Assembly (NCBI RefSeq): GCF_035685805.1
Contig: NZ_DASSAB010000026.1
Coordinates: 1-64,000, forward strand
Direction: 5' to 3'
From: Dyella_A sp035685805
GTDB lineage: Bacteria; Pseudomonadota; Gammaproteobacteria; Xanthomonadales; Rhodanobacteraceae
Length of the DNA stretch: 64,000 nt
Under the pieces are notes generated by a model. That model did no database searches, was not told where the DNA came from, and saw only the letters and a program-made list of their open reading frames with translations. Shown here piece after piece: positions 27,208 through 36,646 of the stretch. Position 1 is the first letter of the stretch. Every line of letters begins with the position of its first letter. The translations under genes and the position numbers were made by a program.

Positions 27208-28131
27208 TCAGAAAATCGACAGGCCGGTCAGGCTGGTGAAGCGCTCCAGTGCCAGGCTGCCGGCCAGCGAGTTGCCCTTGGCATTGAGCGCCGGCGACCA
27301 CACCGCCACCGCGAGCTTGCCGGGAATGACCCCGACGATGCCGCCGCCGACCCCGCTCTTGGCTGGCATGCCCACGTGGTAGGCGAAGTCGCCGGCCGCG
27401 TCGTAGGTGCCGCAGGTGAGCATCAGCGCGTTGATGCGCTTGGCCAGGTCCGGCGACAGCAGCGCCTTGCCCGACCACGGGCAGCGGCCCTGGTTGGCCA
27501 GGAACAGGAAGCCGCGGGCGAGATCCACGCAGCTCATCGCCAGCGAGCACTGGTAGAAGTAGAAATCGAGCACCGCGTCGAGCGGCTGGGCGAGGTTGTC
27601 GAAGCTGCGGATGAAGTTCGCCAGCGCCGCGTTGCGGTAGCCGTGCGCCTTCTCCGAGGCCGCCACCTCCGGATCGTCGCGCACGTCCGGGTTGGCCGCG
27701 CAGCCGCGCACCGCGGCCAACAGGTTGGCCCGCGCATCGGCATGGCTGGCCAGCACCACGTCGGCCACCACCAGGGCTCCTGCGTTGATGAACGGGTTGC
27801 GCGGCACGCCGTGTTCGACTTCCAGCTGCACCAGCGAATTGAACGCGCTGCCGGACGGTTCGCGGCCTACCCTGTCCCACAGCCGCTCGCCTACCGCCTG
27901 CAGCGCGAGGGTGAGCGTGTAGACCTTGGAGATGCTCTGGATCGAGAACGCCTCGTCGGCGTCGCCGGTGCGGTGGAGCTGGCCATCGAGGGTGACTACC
28001 GCCATGCCGAATTTCCCGCGCGGCACGCTGGCCAGCCGCGGGATGTAGTCGGCCACATGGCCCTGCGCCAGCCGCGGCCGCATCTCGGTCGCGATGGTGT
28101 CGAGGATGGCCTGGTAATCCGGCGCGCTCAT
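27208..28131 (-). CDS. glsA: Glutaminase A
   Basis: A 307-residue serine-dependent beta-lactamase-fold glutaminase that hydrolyses L-glutamine to glutamate and ammonia. The catalytic pair is Ser66-x-x-Lys69 in FSIQSISKVY. Other family blocks are PSGSAFNS, NPFINAGA, KSGVGGGI and the GNSLAGS segment near the C-terminus. The length equals the E. coli enzymes (308-310). ATG 28131 (MSAPDYQAIL) is the family start. It lies 28 nt after the PHB depolymerase gene on the same strand and may be co-transcribed. Confidence 0.95.
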   Translation of the reverse strand: MSAPDYQAILDTIATEMRPRLAQGHVADYIPRLASVPRGKFGMAVVTLDGQLHRTGDADEAFSIQSISKVYTLTLALQAVGERLWDRVGREPSGSAFNSLVQLEVEHGVPRNPFINAGALVVADVVLASHADARANLLAAVRGCAANPDVRDDPEVAASEKAHGYRNAALANFIRSFDNLAQPLDAVLDFYFYQCSLAMSCVDLARGFLFLANQGRCPWSGKALLSPDLAKRINALMLTCGTYDAAGDFAYHVGMPAKSGVGGGIVGVIPGKLAVAVWSPALNAKGNSLAGSLALERFTSLTGLSIF

Positions 28132-28159
28132 GCGTGCCGGGCGTTGCACTGTCGGATCA

Positions 28160-29413
28160 TCACGCCTTGCGCTGGTCGAACCGGCGGATGAAATCGCGCA
28201 CCTGCGGGTAGACCGTCTCGCGCCAGCGGCGGCCGCTGAAGATGCCGTAGTGGCCGGCGCCCTCGATCACCCAGTGGGCGCGCGATTTCGCCGGGATGCC
28301 GGTGCACAGGTCGTGCGCGGCCTCGGTCTGGCCCAGGCCGGAGATGTCATCCAGCTCGCCTTCCACGGTGAGCAGGGCGGTGCGCTTGATCGCCGACGGG
28401 TCCACGCGCTCGCCCGCCACGTCCCACACGCCGCGCGGCAGCAGGAACTGCTGGAATACCTTGGCGATGGTGTCGAGGTAGAACTGCGCGGGCATGTCGA
28501 GCACGGCGTTGTATTCGTCGTAGAACTTGCGGTGCGACTGCGCGTCGTCGAGGTCGCCGCGCACCAGGTCCTGATAGAAATCCCAGTGCGAGTTGAGGTG
28601 GCGGCTGGGGTTCATCGCGATGAAGCCGGCGTGCTGCAGGAAGCCCGGATACACCTCGCGCCCGTGGCCCGGATAGTTGGTGGGCACGGTGTGGATTACG
28701 TTGCCCTTGAACCACGACAGCGGCTGGCGCGTGGCCAGGTTGTTGACGCTGGTGGGGCTGCGGCGCGGATCGATCGGGCCGCCCATCATGGTCATCGAGC
28801 GCGGGGTGGTCTCGCCGCGCGAGGCCATCAGCGAGATCGCCGCCAGCACCGGCACGGTCGGCTGGCACACCGAGATCACGTGCAGCGACTCGGCACCGAT
28901 GTGGCGGATGAACTCCTGGATATAGGCGACGTAGTCGTCCAGCCCGAACGCGCCCTGGTTCAGCGGCACCATGCGCGCGTCGACCCAGTCGGTGATGTAG
29001 ACCTTGTGGTCGCGCAGCAGCGTGCGCACGGTGTCGCGCAGCAGCGTGGCGTGGTGCCCGGACAGCGGCGCCACCACCAGTACCACCGGGTCGGCCTTCA
29101 TCTTCTCGATGGTGTCCGGGTCGTCGCTGAAGCGCTTGAAGCGCTTGAGCTGGCAGAACGGCTTGTCCAGCGCCACGCGCTCGACGATGGCGATCTCGTG
29201 CTCGTGCGCCACCGCCTGGTGCAGGTTGAACTCGGGCTTCTCGTAATCCTTGCCGAGGCGGTGCATCAGCTCGTAACCGGCGGCCCAGCGCTCCACCCCC
29301 GGCCACTGCGCCAGCGGGCTGGCGGGGTCGTTGAGCATCTTGGCGCTGGCTTCGGCGAAATGGCTGAGCGGGCCGAGGAAGGCGCGCTGCCATTCGTGGA
29401 TCTGATAAAGCAT
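28160..29413 (-). CDS. phaZ: Intracellular polyhydroxyalkanoate depolymerase
   Basis: A 417-residue alpha/beta-hydrolase that mobilises stored polyhydroxybutyrate granules. It is closest to the Ralstonia PhaZa1 class, whose nucleophile is cysteine instead of serine. The triad positions match the numbering I recall for that enzyme: Cys183 (ISVCQPTVP), Asp355 (EGELDD) and His388 (GAGHYG). It starts MLYQIHEWQRAFLGPL, a typical N-terminus, and has no signal peptide, as expected for an intracellular enzyme. No Shine-Dalgarno sequence precedes ATG 29413, so it may be leaderless or coupled. No PHA synthase is in the window. Confidence 0.93.
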   Translation of the reverse strand: MLYQIHEWQRAFLGPLSHFAEASAKMLNDPASPLAQWPGVERWAAGYELMHRLGKDYEKPEFNLHQAVAHEHEIAIVERVALDKPFCQLKRFKRFSDDPDTIEKMKADPVVLVVAPLSGHHATLLRDTVRTLLRDHKVYITDWVDARMVPLNQGAFGLDDYVAYIQEFIRHIGAESLHVISVCQPTVPVLAAISLMASRGETTPRSMTMMGGPIDPRRSPTSVNNLATRQPLSWFKGNVIHTVPTNYPGHGREVYPGFLQHAGFIAMNPSRHLNSHWDFYQDLVRGDLDDAQSHRKFYDEYNAVLDMPAQFYLDTIAKVFQQFLLPRGVWDVAGERVDPSAIKRTALLTVEGELDDISGLGQTEAAHDLCTGIPAKSRAHWVIEGAGHYGIFSGRRWRETVYPQVRDFIRRFDQRKA

Positions 29414-29445
29414 GAGGGAGGACCGTGGGGCGTAAAGCGCTGATC

Positions 29446-30249
29446 TTAGTCCGATTCGACGCGTCGTGTTGCGCTGCCGCACGATCCGTCCCGGCGACAT
29501 ACCAGCAGCAGCTCGTCGACGCCCTCGATGTCGCCCAGCCCGTCGCGCCAGGCCAGCGGCTTCTGCAGGCGCAACCCCAGCGGCATGAACACGCGGTTGT
29601 ACCACCACATCGCGCGTTCGCGCTGATGGGTGAGGAACCACTGGCCCAGGTCGAGCAGGCGCGAGGACTCCGGTTTCATGCCGTAGATCGCGCTGCGTTC
29701 GATGTGCCAGCCGTGGCCGGCCAGCATCGCGGCGATCTGCGCCGGCTCGTAGCGGCGATAGTGGCCGACGAAATCGTCGAAGGCGGTCCAGGCGTCCGGG
29801 TCCAGCGGTACCGACAGCAGCAGCGTGGCGTCGGGCGTGGCCACGCGGGCCAGCTCGGCCAGCGCGCCGGCGTCGTCGACCACGTGCTCGAGTATGTCCA
29901 GCGCGCAGACCAGGTCGAACTGCGCGTCGGCGAACGGCAGCGCGCCGATCATCGCGTGGGTGGCGCGTGCGCCGTGGCGACCCAGGCCGCGCAGCGCCGC
30001 GTGGCTCATGTCGACGAAGCAGGTATCCGCCAGCGGCAGGCGCGGGCGCAGGCCCGGCGCCACCTCCAGCCGCTGGCGCGCGGCGCCGGCAAGGCTTCCG
30101 AACAGTGGCCAGGTGTTGAAGCGTTCCGGGGCGATCAGCCGGGCTTCGGACCACAGCGCCTCGTAGAAGCGGCGGTTGGTGCGCAGCACCTCGTCGGCGC
30201 TGCGGGTCGGGCCGGTGGCGGTACGTGTGGCGGTGTGGGGCTGGTTCAT
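29446..30249 (-). CDS. Class I SAM-dependent methyltransferase
   Basis: A 267-residue protein. A degenerate SAM-binding motif I (LEVAPGLRPRLP) is followed by FVDMSHAAL (motif II acidic position), LPFADAQFDLVCALDILEHV (motifs III-IV) and the strand LLLSVPLDPDAW. These fit the Methyltransf_11-type fold. The substrate is unknown; the long C-terminal part with HYRRYEP and EDxK-free helices is seen in glycan- or lipid-associated members. It lies 32 nt upstream of phaZ on the same strand. Confidence 0.8.
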   Translation of the reverse strand: MNQPHTATRTATGPTRSADEVLRTNRRFYEALWSEARLIAPERFNTWPLFGSLAGAARQRLEVAPGLRPRLPLADTCFVDMSHAALRGLGRHGARATHAMIGALPFADAQFDLVCALDILEHVVDDAGALAELARVATPDATLLLSVPLDPDAWTAFDDFVGHYRRYEPAQIAAMLAGHGWHIERSAIYGMKPESSRLLDLGQWFLTHQRERAMWWYNRVFMPLGLRLQKPLAWRDGLGDIEGVDELLLVCRRDGSCGSATRRVESD

Positions 30250-30292
30250 GTCCGGCAGTGTGCCCGCGAACGCCGGTCGCGTCTGTGGTGCG

Positions 30293-30790
30293 TCAGTCGA
30301 AGCGGCGCACTTCGGTGCCGGCGGCGATGTCGTGCAGGGCGCGCCGGCGCCGATCGACCAGCGCCGGCGCGAACCAGACCACCCACCCGGCGAGGGTCGC
30401 CCACAGCGCGCCGCGCAAGCCCAGCAGCGGGGCCAGCGCCAGCAGCGCCAGCGGCAGTCCGGCCACCACCACGCGGACCAGCGCCTGCCGCAGCCCCGCT
30501 GCGGTGCCGTCGCGGGCAGTGACGCGCAGATGCCACGGACGCATGCCCAGCGTCTGGCCGCCGCGCAGCCACGACACCACGAAGTACGCCGACACCACCA
30601 CCGCCTGCAGCGGCCGGTACCACCACGCGATCGCGGTCTGCGCGCCGGTGGTGACGACGCGGCCGCCGGTCGCCAGCTGGCACACCAGCCCGACCACCAT
30701 CACGATCGCCACCACCGCGAGCAGGTCGTAGACCAGCGCGATCAATCGGCGCCACAGCGGGCAGGGGAGGGAGGCGGGGGAGTCGGTCAT
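30293..30790 (-). CDS. RDD-family membrane protein
   Basis: A 165-residue inner-membrane protein with the RDD signature: Arg in PLWRRLIALVYDLL, the Asp a few residues on, and RGGQTLGMRPWHLRV in the loop before the last helices. It has about four hydrophobic segments. Some RDD proteins are Na+/H+ antiporters, but most are uncharacterised. ATG 30790 (MTDSPASLP) faces the divergent xerD gene across only 43 bp, so the two promoters must overlap. Confidence 0.88.
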   Translation of the reverse strand: MTDSPASLPCPLWRRLIALVYDLLAVVAIVMVVGLVCQLATGGRVVTTGAQTAIAWWYRPLQAVVVSAYFVVSWLRGGQTLGMRPWHLRVTARDGTAAGLRQALVRVVVAGLPLALLALAPLLGLRGALWATLAGWVVWFAPALVDRRRRALHDIAAGTEVRRFD

Positions 30791-30833
30791 GGCGTCGCTT
30801 GCGTCGCGCGCGTGCGGTGTCCAGCATGCACGC

Positions 30834-31748
30834 ATGAAAGAGGAAAACCGCATCAGTATCGCCGAAGCGGACCGCCGCAGCATCGCCGCCTTCCTCGAGC
30901 AGGTGTGGTCCGAGGACGGCCTGTCCGATCGCACGCTGGAGGCATACCGGCAGGATCTCGAGGCGCTGGCGCGCTGGCTGGCCGGTCGCGGCCGCGCGCT
31001 GCGCGACGCCCGACGCGAGGATCTGTCGGCCTACCACGGCGCCACCCCGGTGGCGGTGCGCTCGCTGGCGCGGCGGCAATCGTCGTTCCGGCGCTATTAC
31101 GGATTCGTCGCCCGCAACGAGCCGGGGTTCGATGATCCGACGCGGCTGATCGAGCGCCCCAAGACGCCGCGCAGCCTGCCCAAGGCGCTGGCCGAGCGGG
31201 AGATCGAAAGCCTGCTGCACGCGCCGGACACCTCCACCGCGCTCGGCCTGCGCGACCGCGCGATGCTCGAGCTGATGTATGCCTCCGGCCTGCGCGTGTC
31301 CGAGTTGGTGGAGCTGCCGCTGAGCGGGCTCAACCTGCGCCAGGGCGTGGCCCGGGTCACCGGCAAGGGCGGCAAGGACCGGCTGGTGCCGGTCGGCGAG
31401 GTGGCGCTGGAACACATCGATGCGTACCTCGCCAGCGCGCGGCCGGGACTGGCGCGGGGTCGGCAGCCGGCGGCGCTGTTCCTCAGCAACCGCGGCGAGG
31501 GCATGACCCGGCAGATGTTTTGGACGCTGGTGAAGCGCTACGCACTGACGGTGGGGATACCCGCTGCGCGCGTGTCGCCGCACGTGCTGCGGCACTCGTT
31601 CGCCACGCACCTGCTCAACCACGGCGCCGACCTGCGCGCGCTGCAGATGCTGCTCGGCCACAGCTCGCTCAGCACCACCCAGATCTACACGCTGGTGGCG
31701 AAGGAAGGCCTCAAGCGGCTGCATGCGCAGCACCACCCGCGCGGCTGA
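30834..31748 (+). CDS. xerD: Site-specific tyrosine recombinase XerD
   Basis: A 304-residue tyrosine recombinase that resolves chromosome dimers at dif with XerC under FtsK control. The N-terminal SAM-like core-binding domain (about 10-100) precedes the catalytic domain. Its residues are Arg154, Lys178, His250, Arg253, His276 and Tyr285, each six positions beyond E. coli XerD. ATG 30834 (MKEENRISIAEADR) is chosen; the frame is open to 30789. It is followed by dsbC, the conserved xerD-dsbC order. Confidence 0.95.
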   Translation: MKEENRISIAEADRRSIAAFLEQVWSEDGLSDRTLEAYRQDLEALARWLAGRGRALRDARREDLSAYHGATPVAVRSLARRQSSFRRYYGFVARNEPGFDDPTRLIERPKTPRSLPKALAEREIESLLHAPDTSTALGLRDRAMLELMYASGLRVSELVELPLSGLNLRQGVARVTGKGGKDRLVPVGEVALEHIDAYLASARPGLARGRQPAALFLSNRGEGMTRQMFWTLVKRYALTVGIPAARVSPHVLRHSFATHLLNHGADLRALQMLLGHSSLSTTQIYTLVAKEGLKRLHAQHHPRG

Positions 31749-31863
31749 GCGTCGCAGTGAGCACAACCGGGCGAGCGCGCACCGAACCGTTCAGCGGCCT
31801 GTGCGAGAATCCAGCTCCTTTTTGTGGCGCCGCGGGCGCTGCCGGTTAGAGAGGTTGATCGCG

Positions 31864-32628
31864 ATGTGGAAGAAGCTTGCGCTTGCGCTGTGCCTGGGCA
31901 GCCTGACGGTGGGTGTTGCCGCGGCGGCGGATGACGGCGTGCCGCCGGCGGTGGAAAAGACCCTGCGCGCGGCGATCGGCAACTTCGGCCCCAACGTGCG
32001 CATCGACTCGATTGCGCCTTCGCCGTTGCCGGGCTTCTATCAGGTGATCGCCTCGGGCCAGCTGGTCTACCTCAGCGCCGACGGCAAGTACATGATGAAC
32101 GGCGACCTGGTCGACGTGGCGGCGCGCAAGAGCCTCAGCGACGGCGCCTGGGCCGGCTTTCGCAAGGCGCAGCTGGCGACCGTGCCGGCGGCGCAGCGGA
32201 TCATCTTCGCCCCGCCTCACCCCAAGACCACGCTGACCGTGTTCACCGACGTCAACTGCGGCTTCTGCCGCCAGCTGCACGAGCACATCGACGATTTCAC
32301 CAAGGCCGGCATCGCGGTGGAGTACCTGGCCTGGCCGCGCGAGGGCGTCACCACCACGGCCGGCCGGCCCACGCCGACCTATACCGAGATGGTCTCGGTG
32401 TGGTGCGCGGCCGATCGCAAGGCCAGCTTCACTGCCGCCAAGGAAGGTCACGCGCCCAAGCCGGCGCAGTGCGACAACCCGGTCAAGCAGCAGTTCGAGC
32501 TGGGCGAGCGGCTGGGCGTGAATGGCACCCCGGCGGTGTTCACCGCCGACGGCCGCCAGCTCGGTGGCTACGTCACCGCCGAGCAGGTGCTGGACGACCT
32601 GCGCAAGCATCCGGCCGCCGGCGGCTGA
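31864..32628 (+). CDS. dsbC: Thiol:disulfide interchange protein DsbC
   Basis: A 254-residue periplasmic disulfide isomerase. It has a signal peptide (MWKKLALALCLGSLTVGVAA), an N-terminal dimerisation domain (about 24-85), a linker helix and a thioredoxin domain with active site CGFC (132-135). The cis-Pro loop NGTPAVF follows. The second cysteine pair (Cys175-like VWCAADRK and AQCDNP) matches the structural disulfide of the family. It may help fold exported proteins with disulfides. ATG 31864 follows a GAGAGG-like ribosome site. Confidence 0.94.
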   Translation: MWKKLALALCLGSLTVGVAAAADDGVPPAVEKTLRAAIGNFGPNVRIDSIAPSPLPGFYQVIASGQLVYLSADGKYMMNGDLVDVAARKSLSDGAWAGFRKAQLATVPAAQRIIFAPPHPKTTLTVFTDVNCGFCRQLHEHIDDFTKAGIAVEYLAWPREGVTTTAGRPTPTYTEMVSVWCAADRKASFTAAKEGHAPKPAQCDNPVKQQFELGERLGVNGTPAVFTADGRQLGGYVTAEQVLDDLRKHPAAGG

Positions 32629-32642
32629 GCCCGCCCGGACGA

Positions 32643-32665
32643 GGGGGCGACGTTTGGTCGCCCCC
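32643..32665 (+). terminator. Hairpin after dsbC
   Basis: GGGGGCGAC-GTTTG-GTCGCCCCC is a perfect 9-bp stem 14 nt past the dsbC stop. No T-run follows, so it may be a factor-dependent terminator or mRNA-stabilising hairpin. A TAGAAT -10-like box (32688-32693) just downstream could serve purL. Confidence 0.5.
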
Positions 32666-32727
32666 GATGCCGTATTGCAGCATCGGGTAGAATGGCGGTT
32701 TTCCCGTACAGCGCCATCCCCTCCCGC

Positions 32728-35700
32728 ATGATCGCTTTCGACGGGCAAAGCGCCCTCTCCACGTTCCGCCTCGACCGCCTCAACGCCCGCCTCGATGCCC
32801 TGCATCGCGGTGCGCGCATCCAGGCGTCGTGGTTCGTCTATTTCCTCGACGCCGAGCACGCGCCCGAGGGCGCCGTGCGCCAGCGCCTGCTCGAGGTGCT
32901 CGAGGCGCGCGACGCGCAGCCCGAGCCGGCCACGCTGTGGGTGGTGCCGCGCCTGGGCACGATCTCGCCTTGGTCCAGCAAGGCCACCGACATCCTGCAC
33001 GGCGCCGGTTTCGACGTGCGGCGGGTCGAGCGCGGGCTGGCCTGGCAGGCGATCGGCCTGCCGCAGCCGGAGGCGCCGGACCACGCCGCGGTGATGGGCG
33101 TGCTGTACGACGCGATGACGCAGTCGGTGCTGACGGATCTGGCGCAGGCGCAGGAACTTTTCCTGGCCGGCTCGCCGGGCGACCTGGCGCACGTGGCGCT
33201 GGGCGATGACGCCCGCGGCGCCCTGGCGGCGGCCAATGCGCGACTGGGCCTGGCGCTGGCCGAGGACGAGATCGACTACCTGGCCGATCGCTACGCCGAA
33301 CTTGGCCGCGACCCGACCGACGCCGAACTGTTCATGTTCGCCCAGGCCAATTCCGAGCACTGCCGGCACAAGGTCTTCAACGCCAGCTGGACGGTGGACG
33401 GCGAGGCGCAGGACGCCACGCTGTTCGGCATGATCAAGAACACCCACAAGCACTCGCCCGCGCACACGCTGTCGGCCTACAAGGACAACGCGGCGGTGAT
33501 CGAAGGCTCGGCGGGACGGCGCTTCGTCGCGGGCGAGGGCGGTGTCTGGCAGGCGCGCGACGAGCGCGTGGATTACGCGATCAAGGTGGAGACGCACAAC
33601 CACCCCACCGCCATCGCGCCATGGCCCGGCGCGGCCACCGGCGCCGGCGGCGAGATCCGCGACGAGGGCGCCACCGGTCGCGGCGCCAAGCCGAAGGCGG
33701 GGCTGACCGGGTTCTCGGTGTCGGACCTGCGCATCCCCGGCCATCCGCAGCCGTGGGAGGTGGAGCGCCCGCTGCCACCGCGCATGGCCAGCGCGTTCGA
33801 GATCATGCGCGACGGCCCGCTGGGCGCGGCCGCGTTCAACAACGAATTCGGCCGGCCGTGCCTGGGCGGCTACTTCCGCACCTACGAGACCGAGCTGCCG
33901 GGCCAGGTGGGTTTCCGCCGCGGCTACGACAAGCCGATCATGCTGGCCGGCGGGCTGGCCAACATCCGCTCCGGCCACGTGCAGAAGCGCGAGCTCGAAC
34001 CTGGTCACAAGGTGATCGTGCTGGGTGGCCCGGCGATGCTGATCGGCCTGGGCGGCGGTGCCGCCTCGTCGGTCGCCTCGGGCACCTCCAGCGCCGAGCT
34101 CGACTTCGCCTCGGTACAGCGCGACAACGCCGAGATGGAACGTCGCTGCCAGCAGGTGATCGACAGCTGCTGGTCGCGCGGCGAGCGCAACCCCATCGTC
34201 AGCATCCACGACGTCGGCGCCGGTGGACTGTCCAACGCGATCCCCGAGCTGCTCAACGATGCCGGCGTGGGTGGCGACCTCGACCTGTCGGCGATTCCCT
34301 GCGACGACCCGTCGCTCTCGCCGATGCAGGTGTGGAGCAACGAATCGCAGGAACGCTACGTGCTGGCGATCGCCGCCGAGGACCTGCCCGAGTTCGAGGG
34401 CTACTGCCGACGCGAGCGCTGCCCGTTCGCGGTGGTCGGCACGGCCACCGCCGAGCGCCAGCTGGTGCTGCGCGATCCGCGCCGCGACCTGACCGTGATC
34501 GACCTGCCGATGGACGTGCTGTTCGGCAAGGCGCCGCGCATGCATCGCGACGCCAGCCGCGTGCGGGCGCGCATCGACCTGGTGCCCGACCTGTCGGGCA
34601 TCGGCATGGACGAGGCGGTGCTGCGGATCATGCGCCTGCCCACGGTGGGCTCGAAGAACTTCCTGATCACCATTGGCGACCGCACCGTCGGCGGCCTCAA
34701 CCACCGCGATCCGATGGTCGGCCCGTGGCAGGTGCCGGTGGCCGATTGCGCCGTCACCCTGACTGATTTCGACGGCTACGCCGGCGAGGCGATGGCGATG
34801 GCCGAGCGCGCCCCGGTGGCGCTGCTCAACAGCGCCGACGCGGCGCGGCTCGCCGTGGGCGAGGCGATCACCAACCTGGCCGCCGCGCCGATCGATTCGC
34901 TGGGCGAGATCCGCCTGTCGGCCAACTGGATGGCCGCCGTCAACCATCCGGGCGAAGACGCTGCATTGTTCGATGCGGTCAAGGCCGTCGGCATGGAGCT
35001 GTGCCCGGCGCTGGATATCTCGATCCCGGTGGGCAAGGACTCGCTGTCGATGCAGACCGTCTGGCACGACGGCGAGATGGAGCAGCGCACAGTGTCGCCG
35101 GTGTCGCTGGTGATCACCGGCTTCGCCCGCGTCAGCGACGCCCGCCGCACGCTCACCCCGCAGCTGAAGATGGACCGCGGTCCGTCGGACCTGTGGCTGA
35201 TCGACCTCGGCGGCGGCCGCGACCGCCTGGGCGGCTCGGCACTGACCCAAGTATTCAATCGCGCCGGTGGCGTGCCGCCGGACCTGGAAGATCCCAAGCG
35301 CCTCAAGGCGCTGTTCGAGGCGGTGCAGGAGGCCAACCGGGCCGGCCTGCTGCTGGCGTACCACGACCGTTCCGACGGCGGCGTCATCACCACGCTGCTG
35401 GAAATGGCTTTCGCCGGCCATTGCGGTCTGGAGATCCATCTGGACGGCTGGGCCGAAGCGACCCTGCGCGCGCTCTTCAACGAGGAGCTCGGCGCCGTGC
35501 TGCAGGTGGCCGAAGCCAATCGCGAGGCGTTCGAGGCGCTGCTCGTGCGGCACGGCCTGGCCGGGCTCAGCCACCGCGTCGGCCGGCCGAAGGAGAAGCT
35601 CGGCATCAAGCTGTACCTCGGCAACGAGGTCACCTTCAAATGGCAGTGGAGCACGCTGTTCGGTGCCTGGAACGAAACCAGCCACGCCATGCAGCGCCTG

Positions 35701-36594
35701 CGCGACAACCCGCACAGCGCCGACGCCGAGAACGACTGGCGTCATGACGATGCCGATCCGGGCATCACGCCCAAGCTCACCTTCGACATCGCCAAGGACA
35801 TCGCCGCGCCGTTCATCGCCCAGGCACGTTCACGGCCACGCGTGGCAATCCTGCGCGAGCAGGGCGTCAACGGCCAGGTGGAAATGGCCGCCGCGTTCAC
35901 TCGTGCCGGCTTCGAGGCGGTGGACGTGCACATGTCCGACCTCGCCAGCGGGCGGGTGAAGCTGGAAGACTTCCGCGGCCTCGCCGCCTGCGGTGGCTTC
36001 TCCTACGGCGACGTGCTCGGCGCCGGCCGCGGCTGGGCCACCTCGATCCTCTACAACGCCGACCTGCGCGCGCAGTTCGAGGCGTTCTTCGCCGACCCGT
36101 CCAAGTTCGCCCTGGGCGTATGCAACGGCTGCCAGATGATGAGCCAGCTCAAGGACATCATCCCCGGCGCGCAGCACTGGCCGAAGTTCCTGCGCAACGC
36201 CTCGGAGCAGTACGAGGCGCGCGTGGCGACGCTGGAGATCCTCGATTCGCCCAGCCTGTTTTTCCGCGACATGGCCGGCTCGCGCATTCCGGTGGCGGTG
36301 GCGCACGGCGAGGGCCGCGTGAGCTTCCCGCAGGTGTGCAGCCCGTCCAAGGCGCATGCGGCGGCGCGCTTCGTCGACAACCGCGGCCGGCCCACCGAGA
36401 ACTACCCGCTCAACCCGAACGGATCACCCGGCGGGCTGGCCGGTTTCACCGCCGCCGACGGCCGCGTGACCATCCTGATGCCGCATCCCGAGCGCGTGTT
36501 CCGCAGCGTGCAGATGAGCTGGCATCCGGAAGCGTGGGGCGAGGATTCGCCGTGGATGCGGATGTTCCGCAACGCCCGCGTGTGGTGCGGCTGA
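32728..36594 (+). CDS. purL: Phosphoribosylformylglycinamidine synthase, large single-chain form
   Basis: A 1288-residue, ATP- and glutamine-dependent enzyme of purine synthesis that converts FGAR to FGAM. The order is N-terminal PurS-like domain, linker, two FGAM synthetase halves (motifs FAQANSEHCRHKVFNA, VETHNHPTAIAPWPGA, GAGGEIRDEGATGRGAKPKAG within the first half) and a class I glutaminase domain. Its nucleophile is Cys1132 in GVCNGCQMMS, with HPERVFR near the end. The length is close to E. coli PurL (1295). ATG 32728 matches the family; the frame is open to 32692. Confidence 0.96.
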   Translation: MIAFDGQSALSTFRLDRLNARLDALHRGARIQASWFVYFLDAEHAPEGAVRQRLLEVLEARDAQPEPATLWVVPRLGTISPWSSKATDILHGAGFDVRRVERGLAWQAIGLPQPEAPDHAAVMGVLYDAMTQSVLTDLAQAQELFLAGSPGDLAHVALGDDARGALAAANARLGLALAEDEIDYLADRYAELGRDPTDAELFMFAQANSEHCRHKVFNASWTVDGEAQDATLFGMIKNTHKHSPAHTLSAYKDNAAVIEGSAGRRFVAGEGGVWQARDERVDYAIKVETHNHPTAIAPWPGAATGAGGEIRDEGATGRGAKPKAGLTGFSVSDLRIPGHPQPWEVERPLPPRMASAFEIMRDGPLGAAAFNNEFGRPCLGGYFRTYETELPGQVGFRRGYDKPIMLAGGLANIRSGHVQKRELEPGHKVIVLGGPAMLIGLGGGAASSVASGTSSAELDFASVQRDNAEMERRCQQVIDSCWSRGERNPIVSIHDVGAGGLSNAIPELLNDAGVGGDLDLSAIPCDDPSLSPMQVWSNESQERYVLAIAAEDLPEFEGYCRRERCPFAVVGTATAERQLVLRDPRRDLTVIDLPMDVLFGKAPRMHRDASRVRARIDLVPDLSGIGMDEAVLRIMRLPTVGSKNFLITIGDRTVGGLNHRDPMVGPWQVPVADCAVTLTDFDGYAGEAMAMAERAPVALLNSADAARLAVGEAITNLAAAPIDSLGEIRLSANWMAAVNHPGEDAALFDAVKAVGMELCPALDISIPVGKDSLSMQTVWHDGEMEQRTVSPVSLVITGFARVSDARRTLTPQLKMDRGPSDLWLIDLGGGRDRLGGSALTQVFNRAGGVPPDLEDPKRLKALFEAVQEANRAGLLLAYHDRSDGGVITTLLEMAFAGHCGLEIHLDGWAEATLRALFNEELGAVLQVAEANREAFEALLVRHGLAGLSHRVGRPKEKLGIKLYLGNEVTFKWQWSTLFGAWNETSHAMQRLRDNPHSADAENDWRHDDADPGITPKLTFDIAKDIAAPFIAQARSRPRVAILREQGVNGQVEMAAAFTRAGFEAVDVHMSDLASGRVKLEDFRGLAACGGFSYGDVLGAGRGWATSILYNADLRAQFEAFFADPSKFALGVCNGCQMMSQLKDIIPGAQHWPKFLRNASEQYEARVATLEILDSPSLFFRDMAGSRIPVAVAHGEGRVSFPQVCSPSKAHAAARFVDNRGRPTENYPLNPNGSPGGLAGFTAADGRVTILMPHPERVFRSVQMSWHPEAWGEDSPWMRMFRNARVWCG

Positions 36595-36646
36595 GCGCTT
36601 CGCGCTGCTGCCGCAGCATCCGCGCCGCCCGGCGCGGCCGCTGACC

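Noticed and set aside
31846..35745. A 1299-residue minus-strand open frame over dsbC and purL
   Set aside because: It is antisense to two well-recognised genes and has no domain-like pattern.
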